Shown here in pieces: positions 1 to 6,384 of a stretch of 11,360 nt of DNA (its first letter is position 1; each line of letters begins with the position of its first letter). Origin of the DNA: Planctomycetaceae bacterium. GTDB lineage: Bacteria; Planctomycetota; Planctomycetia; Pirellulales; Pirellulaceae. Where the stretch lies: contig NYXM01000149.1 of assembly GCA_002685655.1 (NCBI GenBank), positions 1-11,360 on the forward strand. Reading direction: 5' to 3'. The notes under the pieces were generated by a model, which saw only the letters and a program-made list of their open reading frames with translations, ran no database searches and was not told the DNA's origin. The translations under genes and the position numbers were made by a program.

Positions 1-1461
1 CTGGGCTGTTACGGCGGCGAGATTCGCACGCCGAATCTCGATCGACTCGCAGCGGACGGGATGCGCTTCACTCAGTTTTATAACTGTGCTGTCTGTGTCA
101 CGACTCGGTCGGCGCTGCTGACTGGGCTGTTCCCGCGCCAAGCGAAGCGGCCTCGTTTGCGGACGAACATGATCACGCTGGGTGAGGCTCTGGGGCAGGC
201 CGGCTATGCAACGTCGCTGACGGGAAAGTGGCATCTTGGTAGTGAGCCGCCGCTACGACCGATCGATCGTGGCTTCGATGAGTACTACGGCGTACTCGAC
301 GGTTGCTGCAACTTCTTCAATCCGGCGAAACAGGATCCTGTGTTCTACAACGGCGGTCGGTTCCGGCCGTTCGCTCACAACGACGAGCGAATAACGGAGT
401 TTCCTGAAGGCTATTACACAACCGACGCATTTTCAGATCACGCCGCAGCGACGATCAAACGCTTCGCCAAAGGCGAGAAGCCGTTCTTCGTGCATCTGTG
501 TTACACCGCTCCGCACTTTCCGCTGCACGCATTCGCCGAAGATATTGCGCAATATCGCGGTAAGTACTCGGATGGTTATCTCGCGATGCGCGAGCGGCGA
601 CACAAGCGGCAGGCCAAACTGGGCCTGTTCGCTTCATTGCCGAAACTCTCGGCCGAAGAGGATAAGAAGGGCGACTACCGCTACGACTACGACGTTCCTG
701 ATTGGGAGAAGCTGTCTGTCGCCGAACGGAATCGCGAGGAAGCCCGCATGGAAGCGTACGCTGCCATGGTCGATCGAATGGATCGCGGCATCGGGCGAGT
801 CCTCGCAGCGCTCGATGAAGCCGACGTCGCAGACAACACCGTGGTGATGTTCCTGTCGGACAACGGCGGCTGTGCGACATGGCCGAGCGGACGGCCCGGA
901 CAGGAAGAAGGTTTCTTTGAATACAACAAAGATGTGCCGGTCGGCGACGGCCGCGGTTACGAGTTTGTTGGCAAAGGCTGGGGTTGGGCGCAGAATGCTC
1001 CGTTCCGTCAGTTCAAGACGTGGTGTTACGAGGGCGGCATCGCCACACCGATGATCGTCCGCTGGCCGGGCAAGGTCGCACGCGGCTCGATTGCACATCA
1101 GGTCGGCCACATCATCGACTTCATGCCGACGCTACTCGAACTAGCCGAAAGTGATTATCCGCGTGAGTTCAAAGGCAACGTAATTCTCCCAGTCGAAGGC
1201 AAGAGTCTTTTACCGATCTTCCGCGGTCAAAAACGTGACGGGCACAAGTCATTAAGTTGGGAGTTATTCGGCAATCGCGCGATCCGACAGGGCGATTGGA
1301 AACTCGTCTGGGGAGCAAGTGAGAAGCGGTGGGAACTGTACGACCTGAAAACTGACCGCAGCGAAACGAATAACTTCGCCGCAACATTCCCTGAGCGCGT
1401 GACGGCCATGGCCCGCGACTGGGAAGCGTGGCGCGAGAGGGTGGAAAGACAGGAAGATTGA
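1..1461 (+). CDS. Arylsulfatase-type sulfatase (formylglycine-dependent), 5' end outside window
   Basis: Hydrolyses sulfate esters, probably on a carbohydrate, outside the cytoplasm. The frame is open from base 1 and reads LGCYGGEIRTPNLDRLAADG before the first in-window Met at 61, so the true start and the N-terminal metal-binding Asp pair lie upstream. Counting from that Met, the signature is CVTTRSALLTG with the candidate formylglycine Cys at residue 12 (bases 94-96). GKWHLG follows at 55-60 (catalytic-type Lys and His), then APHFPLH at 150-156, the metal-site SDNGG at 266-270 and FKTWCYEGG at 318-326. The C-terminal GDWKLVWG and WELYDLKTD motifs are typical of the family. At least 486 residues are present, a normal size once the missing N-terminus is added. 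The signature has Thr where the CxPxR consensus has Pro. The last codons and the stop lie in a palindromic repeat. The family call is firm; the substrate is unknown. Confidence 0.95.
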   Translation: MGCYGGEIRTPNLDRLAADGMRFTQFYNCAVCVTTRSALLTGLFPRQAKRPRLRTNMITLGEALGQAGYATSLTGKWHLGSEPPLRPIDRGFDEYYGVLDGCCNFFNPAKQDPVFYNGGRFRPFAHNDERITEFPEGYYTTDAFSDHAAATIKRFAKGEKPFFVHLCYTAPHFPLHAFAEDIAQYRGKYSDGYLAMRERRHKRQAKLGLFASLPKLSAEEDKKGDYRYDYDVPDWEKLSVAERNREEARMEAYAAMVDRMDRGIGRVLAALDEADVADNTVVMFLSDNGGCATWPSGRPGQEEGFFEYNKDVPVGDGRGYEFVGKGWGWAQNAPFRQFKTWCYEGGIATPMIVRWPGKVARGSIAHQVGHIIDFMPTLLELAESDYPREFKGNVILPVEGKSLLPIFRGQKRDGHKSLSWELFGNRAIRQGDWKLVWGASEKRWELYDLKTDRSETNNFAATFPERVTAMARDWEAWRERVERQED

Positions 1462-1516
1462 GGACAAGAATATGTGAGGCAGGATTCTTCATTTTTCTGT
1501 CCTCGATCTCACTGTC
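1448..1516. repeat. Imperfect palindromic element at the sulfatase 3' end
   Basis: Outer arms 1448-1466 and 1498-1516 are inverted copies, identical at 16 of 19 positions. An inner perfect 6-bp stem (AAGAAT at 1466-1471, ATTCTT at 1484-1489) encloses a 12-base loop, and the right side carries an 8-base bulge. The left arm runs into the sulfatase frame and provides its last four codons and the TGA. The rest fills most of the 77-base gap before the next gene. There is no T-tract, so it is not a standard intrinsic terminator. The form suggests a small non-coding repeat of the REP or MITE type; copy number elsewhere cannot be seen here. Confidence 0.7.
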
Positions 1517-1538
1517 CCACGACCAGATACAACGTCTC

Positions 1539-4500
1539 ATGAAACAACTCCCAATTACTTCACTCGTCGTGGTCGTGCTGCTCTTACCAGCAATTGCTGG
1601 GTCACAGCAAACGCTCCCACCGCATGATTTAGTCGGTAAACGTTTCGTTCCCAGCGACGTCGATTTTGGTCGTCCGGTTTACGAAGCATCCTTCGACGAT
1701 CCCGATGAGTTGAATGACTGGAAGCTGGAAGGCGGAGACGTTGCCCGTGTGACCGACGATGGCAACCTGCTGTTGAAGAGCGAGAAGCATCAGGTCTTCT
1801 GGCTCACAAGACAGATTCCGGCGGACTTCCTGCTGGAGTTCACCGTGCGGCCTCATGATCGGAAGCAGGGGCTGAACATCGTCTTCTTCAACACGACCGG
1901 GCTGAACGGCGAGAACATTTTCAAGGCGCCGATCAAGCCGCGGGATGGAACGTTCAAACAGTACTGGAACGGCGATCTGAAGAGTTATCACGTTTCCTAC
2001 TGGGCGGGAGCCGGAGCGAACGCGGGCACACGCGGCGGGCAGGCGAATCTGCGGAAGAACAAGGGCAAAGTGCTGATCGCCAGCGGTAACGATCTCATCA
2101 CTGGCGGCGAAACCGGAACGTTTCAAACCGTGCGGATCTACAAAAGCGGCGGCACGATTCGCGTGATGGTCGATGATGTGGTTGCGGTTGCTTTCGATGA
2201 TGATAAGCCGCTCGAAATGCCCGGCTGGATCGGCTTTCGACAAATGGGCCACACGCTCAGTTGTCGATATGGCCATGTCAAAGTCTGGCCGCTGCGCGAA
2301 ATGACCGCTAATTCGTTTCCCAGCATCGAAAACAGGATTCTGGACGAAAACCAGCGCAGCATCTCGCACGAGATCGAACTGACCGAGCCCGGTCACTACG
2401 TCCTGCGCGCCTGGGCGAAAAGCGACGCGATCGTCGCACGGATGTCGGTGCAGGGCGCCCTGGACTACGACACCGAAGGCACGCCGTTCACCGCGCCGTA
2501 CTACGGCGCGTACACCATGCCGTTCGCGCGATCCGAAGAATTCACACTCCGTGAACTCCCCTTCGTCATCGAGAACGGCAGCGAACCGCGCACGATCACC
2601 GCGTCGATCGAAAACAAAGCCGGCGGAACGATTGAGCTCGATTCGGTCGAGTTGATTCGTCTGGGCGACACGCAGCTCGATCATCGCTGGGGCCAGCAGC
2701 TGCCTGTCGACCGGATTCATGGATTAAGCGAATTGAAGGCGTGGCCAAAGCCGGATCAGATCGGATTCGAGAAGTTCGAAGACACGTGGACCGGTGCTGA
2801 ACTGTGGCTGGTCACCCAGGGGCTTCGGACGCAGTTGCAGTATCCGGGCACACCGAACTTCACCCACAACGGCAAATATCTTTTCGTTCCCACACCGGGT
2901 TATGTTTTGCGGACGGATGGCTCTGCGCGATTCGGTCCCTGGAAGGCCGAGAGGATCGACTCGCGGTACCTCGCCTGGCCCGCGAAGTGGATGCGCGACC
3001 ATCTACCGAGTGACCGCGACTCGTCCGACTGGATGATCACCGAATACCGCAAAAACGGCTACGGTTTGACGAACATCGTAACCAACGCGAGCGCGGACAT
3101 CGAACTTCCAACGCGCGACGGCTGGCGGTTGGTGAAGATGGCACCGGACGAGCCGGGCACGTTTGTCAATGCGGATGAGAACCTGCGATCGCTGTGGATT
3201 TCCGACGACCGGCGGCTGCTGGCGGTGTCCGATTCGCACGGCGACGATTTCCGCGAACTGAAGCCGGCGACCGCTTCCGATGATCCAGCGAAGGACTACC
3301 TGAACGATCCGTTCTGGTCGATCGATGACAAGGGACGCTGGTATGTCAGTTACATCATGAACTGGCTGAAGCTGCATAACTCCTTTCTGAAGACGCCAGA
3401 GAACAGCATCAACCCCGGTCAAATCTGGATGATTCCAGTCACGCCGGAGATCGGCAAACCGTCGCGGGTGATTGAAGGATTGAAGCCGGGAATCAAACGC
3501 CGCGTGCTGTCCAACGGTATTGCTGTTCGTCGCGCGGAAAACATGGGCGGCGGGCATCAGGCGCTGTCGCCGGATCGCGAACTGCTGCTCGAATCGTTCC
3601 AGAAGACGAGCACGATGTCCGTGCAATCGCGCAAGACCGGTGAGGTCTGGCATCTCGGCAACTTCCCGTATCTCGATCACCCCGAATGGGTCTGGCATCG
3701 CGACTTCGGCACCATGCGCGGCGACCTGCGGCCGTTGCCGTTGTTCTTCTTCGACATGCGGCACGGTTCGATGTGGCCGATTGCCTCGATGAACTACCAC
3801 GACTACGGCGAGCGGCTGCAGTCGCTCCGCCAGAAGCGCGGCGATGCCACCGTCTTCTTCTCCGGACAAGCAACCAGTCCCGACGGAACCAAAGTCGCCT
3901 ACGCCTCACCGATGCTGTCCGACAGCCGGCGATCAAAGGGTGACGTCTACTTCGCCATCGCGCGTTATCCGCTGCCGCCGGTCGATGTGCGAATTGAAGG
4001 TGGAAAGCTCCTTTGGAACGCGCCGCGCTACGCAGCCGAGATCGCTGGCTACCACGTCTATCATTCAATCACGAGTGGAGCCAACTACCGCCGTCTGACC
4101 GATGCGCCGATCGAGTCACCATTCAGAGTTGCGAAGGACGGCTACTACGTCGTGACCTCAGTTGAGCATTCAGGTCTGGAAAGCCGCGCCTTCTCCAACG
4201 AAGCATCGGTAAACGGGACCGGCCCGACTCGCATTGTTCTCGAAGCCGAGTTCAGCGACTTCACCAAACCTTTCGAACCGTGGTTTGACCAACGCACCGC
4301 TCGCAACGCCTACGCGGTCGGCATCCTCGACCGCGATCTGTTGTTTCGCGACAAGCTGAAGCCCGGCCTCGTCGCCACGGCCACGCAGCAACTGCTGGTT
4401 CCGAAGGACGGGAATTACACGGTCTGGGCGCGAGTTAAATGCCGTCGAACCGAAGAGTCCGGCAAGTTCCGAGTCAAGTTTGGCGAAACGCATGCGGGGC

Positions 4501-4682
4501 ACATCACAGTCAATACAACTGAGTGGAAATGGACCCAAGCCAGCGTCAAAGCCATCCCGCTTTCCCGTAGGAAGGGCAACCTGCAATTCACGACGACCGA
4601 CACGGGCATCCTGGTCGATCAGATCCTCATCACCGACGACGGCGACGTTTCAGAGACGTTCCCGGACGAGCAACGCAAATAG
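1539..4682 (+). CDS. Secreted DUF1961-like / beta-propeller / FnIII / CBM-like multidomain protein
   Basis: Predicted 1047-aa exported protein; no enzymatic activity can be assigned. The start at 1539 is chosen because it opens directly on a Sec signal (MKQLPITSL followed by a V/L-rich core, cleavage near residues 20-24). The frame extends to 1428, but that extension overlaps the sulfatase and the palindrome. Domains: about 46-252 resembles DUF1961, a concanavalin-like fold (YHVSYW 150-155, ANLRKNKG 169-176, GWIGFRQ 229-235). About 260-375 is a beta-sandwich. About 410-810 is a beta-propeller with blade motifs such as LSPDREL and TSPDGTKVAY. About 815-890 is FnIII-like (YHVYHS, VEHSGLESRAFSNEA). 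About 898-1033 is a CBM6/35-like domain (LEAEFSDF, YTVWARV). The part from about residue 415 to 890 is related to the next gene, which starts 7 bases after this stop. No clear Shine-Dalgarno is seen. A glycan-binding or degradative role is inferred. Confidence 0.88.
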   Translation: MKQLPITSLVVVVLLLPAIAGSQQTLPPHDLVGKRFVPSDVDFGRPVYEASFDDPDELNDWKLEGGDVARVTDDGNLLLKSEKHQVFWLTRQIPADFLLEFTVRPHDRKQGLNIVFFNTTGLNGENIFKAPIKPRDGTFKQYWNGDLKSYHVSYWAGAGANAGTRGGQANLRKNKGKVLIASGNDLITGGETGTFQTVRIYKSGGTIRVMVDDVVAVAFDDDKPLEMPGWIGFRQMGHTLSCRYGHVKVWPLREMTANSFPSIENRILDENQRSISHEIELTEPGHYVLRAWAKSDAIVARMSVQGALDYDTEGTPFTAPYYGAYTMPFARSEEFTLRELPFVIENGSEPRTITASIENKAGGTIELDSVELIRLGDTQLDHRWGQQLPVDRIHGLSELKAWPKPDQIGFEKFEDTWTGAELWLVTQGLRTQLQYPGTPNFTHNGKYLFVPTPGYVLRTDGSARFGPWKAERIDSRYLAWPAKWMRDHLPSDRDSSDWMITEYRKNGYGLTNIVTNASADIELPTRDGWRLVKMAPDEPGTFVNADENLRSLWISDDRRLLAVSDSHGDDFRELKPATASDDPAKDYLNDPFWSIDDKGRWYVSYIMNWLKLHNSFLKTPENSINPGQIWMIPVTPEIGKPSRVIEGLKPGIKRRVLSNGIAVRRAENMGGGHQALSPDRELLLESFQKTSTMSVQSRKTGEVWHLGNFPYLDHPEWVWHRDFGTMRGDLRPLPLFFFDMRHGSMWPIASMNYHDYGERLQSLRQKRGDATVFFSGQATSPDGTKVAYASPMLSDSRRSKGDVYFAIARYPLPPVDVRIEGGKLLWNAPRYAAEIAGYHVYHSITSGANYRRLTDAPIESPFRVAKDGYYVVTSVEHSGLESRAFSNEASVNGTGPTRIVLEAEFSDFTKPFEPWFDQRTARNAYAVGILDRDLLFRDKLKPGLVATATQQLLVPKDGNYTVWARVKCRRTEESGKFRVKFGETHAGHITVNTTEWKWTQASVKAIPLSRRKGNLQFTTTDTGILVDQILITDDGDVSETFPDEQRK

Positions 4683-4689
4683 TGAAACC

Positions 4690-6384
4690 ATGAGAATCAT
4701 CTTAATAGCCATTCTGGCCACGACGGCCACTATCTGCTCCGCTGGTGAAGACAATCGCGTTTGGCAGTCGGAACGGAGCGACTACCGAGACGAAGTCACT
4801 GGCGCGGAAGTGTGGCGGCTGACGACGGATCCGGAGGTCGAGATCATTCCGGATCGCAGCAAGGATCCGTGGTCGCCGGATGGATCGCAGATCCTGTTTC
4901 GATCCAAGCGGACGGGAGCGTGGCACCTGTTCGTGATGACGGCGGATGGATCGAAGATGACTCGCGTCACCGATCAGAAGGGGCCGGCGGTGTACGGCGT
5001 GTGGTCTCGTTCGGGCAAAGAAATCGTTTGCACGCCTTACTTGAACGACAAATACGAATTGCAAGTGATCGACGTTAACACGTTTGAGTCGCGTCGCATT
5101 GCCGGTCCATTCGAATCGCAAATGAATAAAATGGGTGTCAGCCCGGATGGCGAAAGCGTGCTGTTCACCCGGATTATCAAACAGCCCGACAGCGACAAGC
5201 AGGACGTCGTGATGTCGTCGTTTGTGAAGATGGACGGCACGGGTTACTTCGATTTCGAGGGCGAGACGAAACACGGCCGGATCGGCTGGATTCCCGGCCG
5301 CATGGACATGCGCCGGATGAAGTCCTCCCGGCAACAGTATGTCGTTCAGCCGAACGGCTCTGGTGCGCGGCTGATCGGTGAAGGCGGGCACGAATACTTC
5401 ACGCCGGACGGACAGCACATGCTGATCTGCGATCCGAAGGGTGGCGATCCTTCTAAGTGGCTCGGTCAGTGTTCCGCGGGTCTTTACAACATCGAAACCG
5501 GTTTGCGGCGCGACGTGACGAAGGAATTGACGTGGCTGGGAAGCCATCCAGCGATCAGTCCCGACGGTCGGTTTGTCGCCGTGGACAACGCTGGCCACAC
5601 TTACCCCGGAGCTGTGCTGATCGTGTCACTGAACGGATCGGTTCCGCTTCGCGTGCTCTGTTACCACCACGCCTCGTGGGAGTCTGGCCACATCACGCAT
5701 CCGACGGTCCACTGGAGTCCGGATGGCACCAAGCTGCTATTCATCTCCGATAAGGATTCGCGGGACAAGAATAAAGGCGACATGTACCTCGCCGTCGTGA
5801 AACAGCCGGAAGCGCCTCGCCAGCCGCACCTTGCCAACAACCGCGCGGACGGTCCATTGCTGACATGGCAACCCGCACGCCGCCACACCGAAACGAAGGA
5901 ATACGTCATTTTGCGCAGCGTGCCCTCGCGGCGTCCGAACCTGCAGGGTGTCAAGCTGGACCGCACGGGCGTGTTTGAAGAAGTCGGCGTTGTTCCGGTG
6001 ATTGACACCATCCTCACCGGAGAACACATCGACGCGAAGGCCACGACGCTGACTGTTGAAACCACCGAGGGCTTTCCGAACAGCGGCAGGCTCCTGATAG
6101 CCGGTAACCACTCAATGGCCAAGCCGGAAACTGTGACCTACAGCGGCAAGAGCGAAACCACATTCCTCAACTGCGAGCGCGGCGATGAAGCCAGCCAGCC
6201 GGCCATGCACTGGAGCGGCGCCCGTGTGTGGAGCCTCAGCGCGTTGCAGTTCACCGACACGAAACTCCCCAATCCTGGCCGACAGTATTATTATACCGTC
6301 CGCGCCCGCGAGCACTCCGGCCTCACGAGCGCCTATTCACGCATCAGCAACCCTGCAGTCGTGAAGCCTGATGAACACGACTAA
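4690..6384 (+). CDS. Secreted TolB/PD40-like beta-propeller protein with FnIII-like C-terminus
   Basis: Predicted 564-aa exported protein. The start at 4690 gives a short Sec signal (MRIILIAILATTATICSAGE, cleavage near residue 18). An upstream extension of the same frame to 4480 is only a shadow of the previous gene. Residues about 25-370 form a propeller with PD40-type repeats: PWSPDGSQILF 60-70, GVSPDGESVLF 149-159, YFTPDGQHML 236-245, AISPDGRFVAV 288-298, HWSPDGTKLLF 341-351. Residues about 380-557 are FnIII-like and contain a separate small module at about 446-514. His residues 234, 286, 334 and 337 sit just ahead of blade motifs, reminiscent of PL22 oligogalacturonate lyases, whose metal ligands lie in similar places; one expected His is Thr339. 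It could therefore be a divergent lyase or a non-catalytic binding propeller. It is a partial paralogue of the preceding gene and runs into the following one. Confidence 0.88.
   Translation: MRIILIAILATTATICSAGEDNRVWQSERSDYRDEVTGAEVWRLTTDPEVEIIPDRSKDPWSPDGSQILFRSKRTGAWHLFVMTADGSKMTRVTDQKGPAVYGVWSRSGKEIVCTPYLNDKYELQVIDVNTFESRRIAGPFESQMNKMGVSPDGESVLFTRIIKQPDSDKQDVVMSSFVKMDGTGYFDFEGETKHGRIGWIPGRMDMRRMKSSRQQYVVQPNGSGARLIGEGGHEYFTPDGQHMLICDPKGGDPSKWLGQCSAGLYNIETGLRRDVTKELTWLGSHPAISPDGRFVAVDNAGHTYPGAVLIVSLNGSVPLRVLCYHHASWESGHITHPTVHWSPDGTKLLFISDKDSRDKNKGDMYLAVVKQPEAPRQPHLANNRADGPLLTWQPARRHTETKEYVILRSVPSRRPNLQGVKLDRTGVFEEVGVVPVIDTILTGEHIDAKATTLTVETTEGFPNSGRLLIAGNHSMAKPETVTYSGKSETTFLNCERGDEASQPAMHWSGARVWSLSALQFTDTKLPNPGRQYYYTVRAREHSGLTSAYSRISNPAVVKPDEHD

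Noticed and set aside
1428..1538. Upstream extension of the 1047-aa protein to an ATG at 1428.
   Set aside because: It overlaps the sulfatase end and the palindrome. The ATG at 1539 starts directly on a classic Sec signal.
1629..2720. Long minus-strand open frame of 363 codons.
   Set aside because: Antisense shadow of a well-supported plus-strand domain, with no recognisable motifs; such frames are common in GC-rich genes.
4480..4689. Upstream extension of the 564-aa propeller protein to 4480.
   Set aside because: It is an Arg/Ser-rich out-of-frame reading of the preceding gene's CBM-like domain. The ATG at 4690 begins a signal peptide.
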